A stretch of 64,000 nt of DNA from CAZISM01 sp964541895 (GTDB lineage Bacteria > Zhuqueibacterota > Zhuqueibacteria > Residuimicrobiales > Residuimicrobiaceae), in NCBI GenBank assembly GCA_964541895.1, contig CAZISM010000010.1, positions 1 through 64,000 on the forward strand, written 5' to 3'. Below the pieces are notes generated by a model. It was not told the DNA's origin and did not search any database. It worked only from the letters and a program-made list of their open reading frames with translations. Positions within the stretch are counted from its first letter, which is position 1. Each line of letters begins with the position of its first letter. Positions 1-9,900 of the stretch are shown here, one piece after another. Made by a program: the position numbers and the translations under genes.

Positions 1-1003
1 AGATCGCGAACCAGCAGAGCGTGGGCCTGGTTGGCGCAAAACACCAGGGTCTTTTCCTGCTGGTTGACCAGCCCCATAACGATTTCAACCCGTTTCTTCT
101 CGCGCTCCCTGATTTCGATGCTTTTGTTAAAGTCCGGCTCGTCATAGATCCGTCCGGCTTGAATTTCGCCCTCCATAACCGTGTCGTCCGGCGTATAGAT
201 GTAATAATCCAGCGTAGTCTGGATCTGCTTTACCTTGAAGGGCGTGAGGAATCCGTCGTTGATGCCGTCCTTGAGCGAATAGATAAACACCGGCTCGCCG
301 AAATAGCGATAGGTGTCTGCATTCTCCTGGCGTTTGGGCGTTGCGGTAAGACCCAGCTGTACGGCGGGCGAAAAATACTCCATGATGCAGCGCCAGTTGC
401 TCTCATCGTTGGCGCCGCCGCGATGACATTCGTCGATGACGATGAAATCAAAAAAGTCCGAAGGATACTCGCCAAAATAGGGGAGGGCTTGCCGTCCACT
501 TGCGGGCCGCTCATAAAAGTCTGAAAGATGGTGAAGAACAGACTGCCGTTCTTGGGTACTTTGCCTTTTTTGCGAATGTCTTCCGGCTTGATGCGCACAA
601 GAGCATCTTCGGGAAGGGCAGAAAAGGCGTTATAAGCCTGGTTGGCCAAGATGTTGCGATCGACCTCGCCTTCCTCGCCGGTTTGCATATCGATGCGATA
701 GATGCCCTGACCGTTGCCGGCAAAGGCAAAACGTACGGCCAGCTTGGCGGCATAATTCTTGGCCTGCGCCACGCCTTCGGTCAGCTCTACGTCCCAGGCT
801 TTGGCCTCGACCACGGCTAATTTGGTGTTGCGGAACTCCAGCACATAATCAGCGGTCAATCCTTTGCCGCGGCGACCGTGGCCTTCGATACGGCCCGGCG
901 TGATAGGGTATTCGCGCCGGATGCGACTGGCTTCGACCACACCCCATCCTGCCTCTTTCAGACTGGGATCAATGTATTCGGCTCTGGTTTCGGCTTCGTT
1001 CAT
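1..1003 (-). pseudogene. hsdR: Type I restriction enzyme R subunit (HsdR), partial and damaged
   Basis: HsdR is the nuclease/translocase subunit of type I restriction-modification. The start at 1003 reads MNEAETRAEYIDPSLKEAGW, followed by a nuclease-like core (VVEAKAW near residue 65). Reading then goes from GEEGEVD straight to RNILANQAYNAFS. In the family these two segments are separated by roughly 100 residues that include the Walker A helicase loop, so that block is missing in frame. A second defect lies near 478-484: in the C-rich run one base is missing, and restoring it gives YFGEYPSDFFDFIVIDECHR (DEAD/DECH box) and on to the left edge, ending in VFCANQAHALLVRD. The C-terminal part lies outside the window. 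Either the gene is decayed or the assembly is wrong here. No HsdM or HsdS gene is visible. Confidence 0.85.
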
Positions 1004-1854
1004 ACGTTCCTGTATGACTGTCTCGTCTGTGAGTCATTATCGGATTTGTGTCTCATTTTTCAATAAATATGAGACACAAAAGTAATAAACAAGTATTTCA
1101 TTTTCTGCTGAAAATATTTTTATCCTGCTGTTTTGAAGATGATCCAGAAACTTTACATGAATAAAAAAGCACAGTCCTCTCTCATTTCTGTGAAAGAAAA
1201 CCGTGCTCTTTAATCCATGGTACCCCACCCGAATTATATTACTATTTCGTCAAGTATATTAAAATTGCTCGAATTTTACAAGTGAATTTGTGCTCAGAGA
1301 GATGCTATTTGATTTTAAAAATCCCCATGATATGCTAAGCAAATAAATGGGCTTGCTCGCTATTTTGCAGCAGAGACGCTCCACACGGATACATATTTAA
1401 TCTATAAATACAGGCAAAAACGGCCTGCTGCGGGCATTTTTCAGCTCAACCCATTGATGCATATGCATCCGATTGTCTAGGATTATTCCTTTTCAAACAC
1501 AAGAAGTCCTCACACCATTCGGAGGGGCGACAGAGGAATACTAAAGAGATAGCGTATGCCGTCCCTCGACCTGTATGCCAAAATCTATCCTGGCCGGCGA
1601 TTTAATTCGGAACCTGGTCTACGGTACGTAATTTGCATGCCTGACCCAACCGAATTTAATTGCCCCAAGTGTTTGAAAATACTTTTAATCAAGCCCATCT
1701 TGCAATCAAGGCATTGCCCGGAGCGCTTTGAGCGAGGTACTTTCCTTCGTGGCGCTGATAAATCCCACTTTCCCCTTGCTTCTTTCCCTGTTTTAATATA
1801 TACTACTATTGAGCTTCGTATGGCATCGCAGTATATTGCCATAAAAAGACCATG

Positions 1855-1902
1855 AAGGCATGCTGTATCTGTCCGCGGGATAGATGCAGAATGCCTTTTT
1901 TG
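1855..1902 (+). terminator. Strong rho-independent terminator without an obvious upstream gene
   Basis: AAGGCAT (1855-1861) pairs with ATGCCTT (1891-1897). After one mismatch a second 12-bp stem (1863-1874 with 1878-1889, with two G-T wobbles) closes on a GCG loop. A T-run (1896-1902) follows. This is a textbook terminator on the plus strand, but nothing convincing is encoded upstream on that strand, which suggests an unrecognised transcript. Confidence 0.75.
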
Positions 1903-1958
1903 TTTTCACTGATTTCATAATCCGATTGCCAGTCCCTAATCCCGACAAGCCGGAACCA

Positions 1959-1995
1959 AATCTCGGACACCTCGAAGGTGTCCGAGATTTTTTGA
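1959..1995 (+). terminator. Perfect 14-bp hairpin followed by T-run; member of a repeat family
   Basis: Bases 1959-1972 pair perfectly with 1976-1989 around a CGA loop, and TTTTTT follows. The core TCGGACACCTCGA recurs at 24955-24987 with a different but again self-complementary outer stem. It lies about 60 nt upstream of the start at 2057, so it could end a transcript from the left or attenuate the next gene. Confidence 0.65.
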
Positions 1996-2056
1996 CCATT
2001 TTGCGCGAAACCCGACTCGTAATACACTAAAGTCATTTCAAACAAGGAGCATTCCA

Positions 2057-4126
2057 ATGAAAAGACTTTTGCTGGTGCTATTGACGACCATCGTCCCTTT
2101 CAGTGCGAACCGCCTGGTTGCTCAATGGGTTCAAACAAACGGCCCCGAAGGCGGAGAAATAAAATGTATCGCCTGCTGTGATACGATGCTTTTTGTCGGA
2201 ACCGAATATGGCGTGTATAGATCGGATGATGACGGCTTTAGCTGGAAACCGGCCGGACCGGAGAATATTATTTACTCCCTGACGGTCAAATCGGACAAAT
2301 CCGGATTACGTCTTTTTGCCGGTACCTGGAATGGCGGCGTGTATCTGTCGACCGATCTGGGCGCCCACTGGCAGCAGGTGAATTTCGGCCTGTTAAGCCG
2401 GTATATCTATGGTCTCGCTGCCAACGACTCTAATCTTTTTGCCGGCACGGCTGAGGGCGTGTTTCGCTCGCCCAGCAACGGCGACTATTGGATTCCCAGT
2501 AGTGCCGGATTAGCCAGCACGTCGATCAGATCGCTCACGGTTCATGGCAAGGAGCTGTATGTCGGTACCGCAAAGGGATTATTCGTCTCAAGGGATAACG
2601 GCGCCAACTGGGTTTCCGCCGGTTTGCCAGGCGAAGCCATCAGTGCCTTTGCGGTATTGGATGGAAATCTCGTTGCCGGGACAGATACCAGCGGCGTCTT
2701 TATTTCAAAGGATAACGGGTCCACCTGGGAGCTGATCAGTATTCCGGATATGGGCCGAAACGTTTTTGCGCTTGCGGTTATTAATAATATGCTCTTTGCC
2801 GCAACAGAGCGGGGCGTATACCGCACTCATACCAGCGGCGCCTACTGGATTCCAGCCGGCACCGGCCTGGCCAATCAGCTCATTTATACGCTGCACGTCC
2901 GGGGCACAGAGCTTTTTGCCGGGACTATTTGCGGCGTGTTTCACTCGGCTGATTACGGGGATACCTGGACGGACATCAATAGCGGACTGGTAACGACCAA
3001 AGTTCATGCGCTCATCAGCAGCGGTACAGATCTTTATGCAGGAATTTGGGGCGGAATATATCAATCACGTGACAACGGCAACAGCTGGACGCCCCTCAGC
3101 AGGGGCAGCGCCTGTTTCTCCCTTGTTATGGGCGGAGCGAAGCTCTATGCCGGTGGTGGAAATCACGTGGCGTGCTATGATCCGGTCCAAGGTAGTTGGG
3201 AATGGGTTCCTGTCGGCAAGGGATGGATCAGGGCTTTGGCGTTCAATGGAGCTACCTTGTTTGCAGGAACGGAAGGCTCTGGCGCATTTCGCATTACACA
3301 TAACGCGCCTGGCTGGTGGACCATTACCAAAACCAGTTTGCCGGATACCGTGGTGCATGCGTTGGCCGTCAGGGATATGATGGTTTTTGCAGGGACGCAG
3401 GGAGGTGTATTTCGTTCATCGGATAACGGTCAATCCTGGACAGCAGTCAATGACGGTCTGGCGAACCTGGGTGTGGCTGCTCTGGCCGTTCGTGGCTCCA
3501 GCATATTTGCCGGAACGCAGGGCGGCGGTGTGTTTCTCTCAACCAACGACGGCACGAGCTGGACAGCGGTGAATAACGGTCTCTCGGGGCTGGCTCTGGA
3601 TATATTGACTTTGGTGTTTAGCGATAACAATCTGTTCGCAGGCACCTGGCGAGGAGGAGTTTTTGTTTTAAGAGATAATGCTGATAAATGGGTCGCTGTT
3701 AATGCCGGTTTGCTGTATTCAGACACACAGCCCTCTTCGGTAGTGCATGGCCTGGCCATTGCAGGTAATCACCTCTTTGCCGGCACGCGCGGCGCAGGCG
3801 TCTGGCGACGGCCTCTGTCCGAAATAGTCACAGCCATTGGCAGGGTTTCTCGTGAACCGTCCATGACTTTATCATTAGAGCAGAATGTTCCCAATCCCTT
3901 TAATCCGGCAACGGTCATTCAATTCACATTATCTGAACCAATCTATGCCACTCTCAAGATCTTTAATCTGAGGGGCGAACAGGTCGCTGTTATTTTGGAG
4001 AAACAGCTTGCAGCCGGGACGCACCGGGTACGCTGGAACGCCAGTGGCTTGGCCAGTGGTATGTATTTGTACAGGCTGGAGGCGGGGGATTTTGCGCAGA
4101 GCAAAAAGCTGGTTCTGCTGTGGTAA
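2057..4126 (+). CDS. Secreted 14-repeat beta-propeller protein with type IX sorting domain
   Basis: The 689-residue product begins with a signal peptide (MKRLLLVLLTTIVPFSANRLVAQ), and the start is fixed by AAGGAG at 2046-2051. The body consists of about 14 units of roughly 42 residues, each with a core like LFAGT-x-GVF-x-S followed by a SxDNGxSW Asp-box-like turn. This is typical of YCF48/BNR-type beta-propellers and is enough for two seven-bladed propellers. The last 80 or so residues (NVPNPFNPATVIQF, then LASGMYLYRLEAG, ending KKLVLLW) form a Por-type C-terminal sorting domain, so the protein is probably exported by T9SS and anchored at or released from the cell surface. Ligand and function are unknown. 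Similar hypothetical proteins are common in FCB candidate phyla. Confidence 0.9.
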   Translation: MKRLLLVLLTTIVPFSANRLVAQWVQTNGPEGGEIKCIACCDTMLFVGTEYGVYRSDDDGFSWKPAGPENIIYSLTVKSDKSGLRLFAGTWNGGVYLSTDLGAHWQQVNFGLLSRYIYGLAANDSNLFAGTAEGVFRSPSNGDYWIPSSAGLASTSIRSLTVHGKELYVGTAKGLFVSRDNGANWVSAGLPGEAISAFAVLDGNLVAGTDTSGVFISKDNGSTWELISIPDMGRNVFALAVINNMLFAATERGVYRTHTSGAYWIPAGTGLANQLIYTLHVRGTELFAGTICGVFHSADYGDTWTDINSGLVTTKVHALISSGTDLYAGIWGGIYQSRDNGNSWTPLSRGSACFSLVMGGAKLYAGGGNHVACYDPVQGSWEWVPVGKGWIRALAFNGATLFAGTEGSGAFRITHNAPGWWTITKTSLPDTVVHALAVRDMMVFAGTQGGVFRSSDNGQSWTAVNDGLANLGVAALAVRGSSIFAGTQGGGVFLSTNDGTSWTAVNNGLSGLALDILTLVFSDNNLFAGTWRGGVFVLRDNADKWVAVNAGLLYSDTQPSSVVHGLAIAGNHLFAGTRGAGVWRRPLSEIVTAIGRVSREPSMTLSLEQNVPNPFNPATVIQFTLSEPIYATLKIFNLRGEQVAVILEKQLAAGTHRVRWNASGLASGMYLYRLEAGDFAQSKKLVLLW

Positions 4127-4232
4127 TGTTTGTGGCTATGCTTCGGCCACGACACCCGCACCAATCTTCAAGGAACGGGATTGGCAAAAACATGTTGTCA
4201 ATTTCTAATTTATTCGCTATATAAATGATACC

Positions 4233-4258
4233 ATTGTACTGGTAATAAACGGTACAAT
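4233..4258. promoter_or_regulatory. 7-bp inverted repeat upstream of the Nramp-like gene
   Basis: ATTGTAC (4233-4239) and GTACAAT (4252-4258) form a perfect inverted repeat with a 12-nt spacer, about 110 nt before the transporter start. It has the geometry of a dimeric regulator site. No regulator gene is adjacent, so the role is a guess. Confidence 0.3.
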
Positions 4259-4369
4259 CCTCTCTTGATGCTGTGGGGCCTGTCACCTAAAACAATCCTG
4301 AATCATTCTGACCGTGTTATTTGCATGAGAACCTGGCCGTTTCGGACTCTATCGCAAAGGAATTCGCAG

Positions 4370-5626
4370 ATGAATGAGAAACGCAAGAATTCAAGTGCCA
4401 TCAGCAGATTACTCGCCATACTCGGCCCCGGCCTGTTCCTGATCGGATACAATATCGGCACAGGAAGCGTGACGACCATGGCGTCCGCCGGGTCGCGATG
4501 GGGCATGTCGCTGACATGGACCGTGGTTCTGTCCTGCGTGTTCACCTTTGTCGGGTTGGTCGCTTTTGGCCGCTATACCCTGATCACCGGTGAAACGATT
4601 TTATATGCCATCAAGCAGAGACTGCCTCTGGGCAAACAGATCGGCTTTTTTATCATGACCGCGGTCATTGTCGCCGAGTTCGCGGGGCTCACCGGTTTAA
4701 TGGCTATTGTGGTGGATCTGCTGCAGGAATGGATAAAGTACGCCGGCGGGTATTACAGCGGCGCCATAAAATTTACTCTGACCCTTTCTTTGGCGGGCCT
4801 GCTCTTTATCATACTGTGGACCGGGGAGTATCAATTTTTGGAAAAACTTCTCGCGATTCTGGTTATGGTGATGGGGATTTCTTTTTTAGCTACCGCTGTG
4901 CTGGTTGTACCATCCTGGCGTGCGATTCTGGCAGGTTTGCTGCCGTCGGTTCCCAAAGAACCTGGCGCTTCGTTGCTGGTGGCCGGTATGGCCGGCACGA
5001 CATTCAGTTCGGCTATTCTGTACTGCCGCAGCATCACCATCAAGGCTAAGGGATGGAGGCTGGCTCAGGAAAAATCGGCGCTGGCAGATGCAACGGTGTC
5101 AACGGGCATGATGCTGCTCCTCAGTATCGCCGTGATGATCTGTGCCGCCGGCACGCTCTATGTCATGAACAGACCGATTGAAAATGCCATCGACATGGTA
5201 AGAACGCTTGAGCCGCTAGCCGGAAAATTTGCCATTTCTCTTTTTATCATCGGTATTGTCGGCGCCGGCGTCTCCAGCCTGATCCCCACAATTCTGATTG
5301 CACCCTGGGTGATATCGGATTATACCAATGCAGAGATTAATCCCAAATCCCGCACCAGCCGGATTTTTGTCAGCCTGGGCATCCTGGTGTGTCTGTACGG
5401 ACCGTACATGAGGACAAATCCGGTATCGCTCATGATCTTGACTATGGCGCTTTTAGCTGTGATCGTGCCCCTGTCGACGGTTGCTATCACTATTTTGCTG
5501 AACCAGAGACACCTGGGGGAGTCCAAAAACTCTGTGCTGATGAACATCGCCTGCGTCGGCGCCATTATTTTTTCGTCCATCATGTCCTGGTATGGCGTCA
5601 TTGGTCTGGCGGCCCATTTCAGATAA
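4370..5626 (+). CDS. Nramp-related membrane transporter, divergent
   Basis: A polytopic membrane protein of 418 residues with about 11 hydrophobic segments. I chose ATG 4370 over the upstream in-frame start at 4265 because AAAGG sits at 4356-4360 and the family-like region begins soon after (LGPGLFLIGYNIGTGSVTTM). That segment aligns with helix 1 of Nramp transporters, but the metal-binding DPGN motif is replaced by IGTGS. The helix 6 MPH motif is also absent (AGMAGTTFSSAILYCRS). The fold is therefore likely Nramp/LeuT-like while divalent metal transport is doubtful. The next gene, a DegT-type aminotransferase, starts 52 nt downstream, so the two may be co-transcribed. The substrate is unknown. 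Confidence 0.75.
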   Translation: MNEKRKNSSAISRLLAILGPGLFLIGYNIGTGSVTTMASAGSRWGMSLTWTVVLSCVFTFVGLVAFGRYTLITGETILYAIKQRLPLGKQIGFFIMTAVIVAEFAGLTGLMAIVVDLLQEWIKYAGGYYSGAIKFTLTLSLAGLLFIILWTGEYQFLEKLLAILVMVMGISFLATAVLVVPSWRAILAGLLPSVPKEPGASLLVAGMAGTTFSSAILYCRSITIKAKGWRLAQEKSALADATVSTGMMLLLSIAVMICAAGTLYVMNRPIENAIDMVRTLEPLAGKFAISLFIIGIVGAGVSSLIPTILIAPWVISDYTNAEINPKSRTSRIFVSLGILVCLYGPYMRTNPVSLMILTMALLAVIVPLSTVAITILLNQRHLGESKNSVLMNIACVGAIIFSSIMSWYGVIGLAAHFR

Positions 5627-5677
5627 GCGCACCATCATCTTTTCCTGTGTTCGGATATAACATTGCGGGAGGTTGTT

Positions 5678-6919
5678 ATGTCGGATTTGGCGATACATGG
5701 GGGCCCTAAAACAAAATCGACTCCGTTCGGCAGCGGCAAACGCTTTGGTGAAGAAGAGAAAAAAGAGCTTCTGGAAGTGATCGACAATGACATGCTCTTT
5801 TACTTTTTCGGCAAAAAAGTTTTCGAATTTCAGCAGGCCTTTGCTGACAAGTACGGCATGAAATATTGCATAGCCTGTTCATCCGGAACAGCGGCCGTGC
5901 ATATCGCCATCGGCACTCTGGAATTGCCACCCGGAACAGAGGTCATCACGAGTGCGATAACCGATATGGGCACCCTGACCGGTATCCTGTACCAGAATTT
6001 AATCCCCGTGTTTGCCGATATCGATCCACAAACCTATAACATGGCGGCTGACAGCATCGAACAGGCGATCACCGCCCGCACCGGCGCGATCGTTGTTGTC
6101 CATCACTCCGGGCTGGCGGCCGACATGGACAGCATTCTGGACATAGGGGAGAGGCATGGCCTACCGGTCATTGAAGATTGCGCACAGGCCTATCTGTGCA
6201 GCTATAAAGGCCGGCTGACGGGCACCATGGGCGCCATTAATGCCTTTAGCCTGAATCATTTCAAACATATCACCTGTGGCAGCGGCGGCATGGTGTTGAC
6301 CAATGATGAAAAAAAGAGAAAAATCGCCAGCCTCTTTCTGGATAAATGTTATGATCGCGAGGCGGGCAAACGGAATCCCTTCTTTCTCGCTCCCAATTAT
6401 CAGATGACCGAGCTGCAGGGCGCGGTCGCCCTGGCGCAGCTGAAAAAGCTGAATGGTATCATCGAACGACGCAACACGCTGGGCTCACAGCTGACGGACT
6501 ATCTACAGCAGATCCCCGGCATTACGCCGCAGCTGGTCCCCGAAGGGTGTCGACACAGCTATTTTCTCTTTTTATTTCGTGTCGATCTGCAGGAGTTGCA
6601 CGTTTCACTGGAAGAATTTTCCAAAGCGCTTGCCGCAGAAGGGATCCCCAATTCGCCGCATCTGATAACCGGAGGCATGTGCGAATATCAGTATGATATT
6701 TTCCGGAATCGCTCCGCGTTTCCCAACAGTTTGCATCCGTTCGTGAACAGCGGCCTGGCTACGGATGTCAGCTATCATGACGGGCTGTGCCCCAATGCGG
6801 AGAAGGCGTTTACAGAGACCATCAACCTGGCCATCAATGAATTCTATACGGAACAGGATATCAAAGAGATGGCGGCCGCCATTGAAAAGGTGGCCTTATA
6901 CTACCGGCTGCAGCGTTGA
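5678..6919 (+). CDS. DegT/DnrJ/EryC1/StrS family PLP-dependent aminotransferase
   Basis: The product has 413 residues. ATG 5678 is preceded by GGGAGG at 5667-5672, which rules out the TTG at 5663. The family forms amino groups on nucleotide sugars or acts in related sugar chemistry using pyridoxal phosphate. Visible hallmarks are IACSSGTAAVHIAIGTL (PLP phosphate site), VIEDCAQAYL (the D that pairs with the pyridine nitrogen) and SLNHFKHITCGSGG, where K196 should form the Schiff base. The same operon position as an Nramp-like transporter gives no clear pathway. The stop is directly abutted by the stop of the convergent GH2 gene; both lie in the palindrome TGATCA at 6917-6922. Confidence 0.9.
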   Translation: MSDLAIHGGPKTKSTPFGSGKRFGEEEKKELLEVIDNDMLFYFFGKKVFEFQQAFADKYGMKYCIACSSGTAAVHIAIGTLELPPGTEVITSAITDMGTLTGILYQNLIPVFADIDPQTYNMAADSIEQAITARTGAIVVVHHSGLAADMDSILDIGERHGLPVIEDCAQAYLCSYKGRLTGTMGAINAFSLNHFKHITCGSGGMVLTNDEKKRKIASLFLDKCYDREAGKRNPFFLAPNYQMTELQGAVALAQLKKLNGIIERRNTLGSQLTDYLQQIPGITPQLVPEGCRHSYFLFLFRVDLQELHVSLEEFSKALAAEGIPNSPHLITGGMCEYQYDIFRNRSAFPNSLHPFVNSGLATDVSYHDGLCPNAEKAFTETINLAINEFYTEQDIKEMAAAIEKVALYYRLQR

Positions 6920-9900
6920 TCATTTCAGGAACAGTTGAGCGAGAAAATCGGGATATTTGCCTGCCGGCAGGGGCAGCAGGCGAAAGGTGCCCGAAATGGT
7001 TCCGATAGATTCAATAGGTACGAGCAGACGGGGCAGTGTGCCTTTCGTGCCCAATCCCGCCACCTTTACATTATGACTCACCATCATGGTCGATGCGGTC
7101 TGTTCCCAACAGATATTATCCGCGTTGCCCAAAAGGCAGATGCCGCGGCGGTTTTCGTCGGTCAACAGCGCCACGTCTACGTTCATCCGATTGCCGCTGA
7201 AATAGCGGTCAGACGGAGCGAGCGAAAATATCCCTCGTTCAGATAATTCGCTTTTATAGGGAAATGCCGGATACGGTCCGTCTCCCAACCATTGCACCTG
7301 CGCTACCTTGCCGGAGATCAGCATGGCCAGACCGAGTTCCTGGACCCATCCCGTACACTGTACAGGCGTCAGATCATAGTGGACATCGATCCAGCCCTGA
7401 TCGGAGAGAAATAACCATAATGCCAGCGCAATTTTTTGCGAGCTGGTGTCTGATCTGGAATAGAGATATTCGCAATAGATCGTGCGTCCCTTATCGCCGG
7501 GATAATACTCTTTTTTGATCAGGTGACCGTTCTGCCGCAAAGGCGGTTCCCACATTTGATCCCTGCAGGTCCTCCGTTCGGCCATGGTCGGCTTTCGGCC
7601 CACGCGCAGGATCGGCAGGGTTAATTCCATATCGCCGGTCAATTTCAGGTGCAGGAGGTTGTCGGCTGTTCTCAATTCCGCACCCTGGGCAAGCTTGAGC
7701 GACGACGGCAACGGCGACGTTGTACCAATCTCGGTCAGTTTTTCCCGCGACAGCATGGATCCTGACAGTGTGCGATAATCGATGGCTCCGGTCTCGGGCA
7801 GCAAACGCACGGCATGTTCATAGATCGGCCTGCCGATATGATCGATGACGTTGATTGACAGAGCGTGTTCGCTCTGGTCTGGCTTTTGTGAAACCACGAT
7901 GGGAATGCTGATCTTGCCGGTGTCGTGCGGGGCCAGACGAAGCAGGGAGCGGCCCTGCTGAACGGTGCGACGGTTAACACGATATTGCCAGTTGATCGTG
8001 ACTTTTTCCAGATCGAGGAAATCGTAACGGTTGATACAGGTTAACTCGATCACCTGTTTTCCGGACGTGGCTTTTTTTTCTTTTTCCAGGATTTTAATCG
8101 GGCTGTAGACCTTGCGCGTCAGCCAGTAATCGGTTTGCGGTGTGCGGTCGGCATAGACGATCCCGTCGGTTCCGTATTGACCGTGACTATCCATAATCGT
8201 ATTTTCATCTATCCAGAAATCTCCGGATAGCGCCCCGGGATTACGCGCCAGGGCCATGATGTCCGCATAGGAATCGATAACCTCTCTGCCGTTCACCTTC
8301 CGGTATAATCCCTGATCCGACCAGGCCCAGATCATGCCGCCGGCCAGTTTCCTGTATTTTTCGATCACTTCCCACTTTTCCGCCAGTCCGTCGAATGCCA
8401 CGTCCAGGGCATGATTGTACTCGGTGAGAATAACCGGCTTTTGCAGGGTTGCGTCCTCGCCGCAGGCGATCATTTCACTGGCCACGATATAATGCGGCGC
8501 ATAGAAATCCAAAAAGGCCGGAATACCTGACAAAAATTTGTTGGTCAATTCGTCCGGATACAGAACCGGACGGGCAGGATCCAGCAGTTTTGCCAATTGC
8601 GCCGGTTTCGCCGTATAGCGGGTCGAGGGGTGTTCGTTGCCGATGCCCCATATGATGACGCAGGCATGGTTTTTATCCCGATCGATGGTGTTTTGCGCGC
8701 GGGCCAGGAGGCTGCCGAGGGACAACGCATCGTTAAGTTTGTCGTCGCCAAAATCAAAGGGCACTTCATCGATAATGTAAAATCCATATTGATCACAGAG
8801 ATCCAGAAAGCGCGGATGAGGCGGCCAGTGCGTCATTCTGATCGCATTGATATTCGCGTTTTTCATCAGCTGCAGGTCCTCGATCCACTGCCGGTCCTGC
8901 GACGCCCGGCCGAACTCGGGATGAATTTCAAGCCGGCATACGCCGCGCAGTTTCACCGGCCGGTTGTTGATCTTGAACACCGTTCCTTCAATGCTTACCT
9001 GGCGGATGCCGACGCGCCGCTGCAGGATCTGCAAGCGCTCATCATCGTTTTTCAGGATGATCTGCAGATCGTACAATGCCGGCGTTTCCGCATTCCACAG
9101 CCGGGCGTTCATAACCGGAATTGAAAATGCCACCGGTTCAGGGAGAAATTTCAGGTTTGGCCATACGATGGGTTTGACCTCATGATGGATCCGTGCACCC
9201 CGGTCCGTGAGGATGAATTCCACGGCTACATTTTTCAGCATGTTTTTCTGCAGGTAATGGTGGACCGTGACGGAACCTGCGATGGCAGCGGGGGTGTTCC
9301 CGTTGCCGAGTATGGTTTGGATCGTCACATCCTCAATGTGGCAGGAGGGGGCGGCATACAGAAACACGTCTCTGAAAATTCCGGAGAGCGCCCAATCGTC
9401 GGTGCAGTCAAAGGTGGTTTGGTAATGATCCCGGTAGACGCGGATGGCGATGACGTTTTCCTGCTCATAGCGCACGAACGCCGTGATGTCGAACTCGGCG
9501 CGCTGGAACGCGCTTTCAAACGAGCCGATGCGGTGGCCATTGATCCATAACTCATATCCGAACGCGATGCCTTCGCTGTAAAAGAGCACATGACGCGAAC
9601 GCCAGGCTGCCGGAAGGCTAAAACTCCTTCGGTATATACCGGCCAGCGAATCCACCGGCGCGCCGTATTGAGGTTCCTCGAATCCCTGCAGCTCCCAATT
9701 ACCCGGCACCCTGATGTGAGGCCACTGGCTGTCGTCAAAGTCTGTGTTCTGATACGGCACATCCTTTAGAGCACGGCGGCCGGCAAACAGCTGGAACTTC
9801 CATGTCCCGTTTAATGACTGCACATAGGCGGATGGTTCGTCTTCCGGAATGATCGCATAGCTGGAAGATAACGTAAAGAGAACGCTCAGGAGAGAGAGCA

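Larger units (their letters stand above)
1004..2056. other. Non-coding stretch between hsdR remnant and propeller gene
   Basis: This roughly 1 kb region is AT-rich in its left half. It holds no open frame that resembles a protein; the 99-codon frame at 1556-1855 has no recognisable motif and no convincing ribosome site. The right end carries two strong hairpins (1855-1902 and 1959-1995), listed separately. Confidence 0.6.

Noticed and set aside
1556..1855. 99-codon plus-strand frame ending at the orphan terminator
   Set aside because: No ribosome site, no recognisable motif and atypical composition. Its stop next to the terminator is suggestive, but not enough to call a gene.
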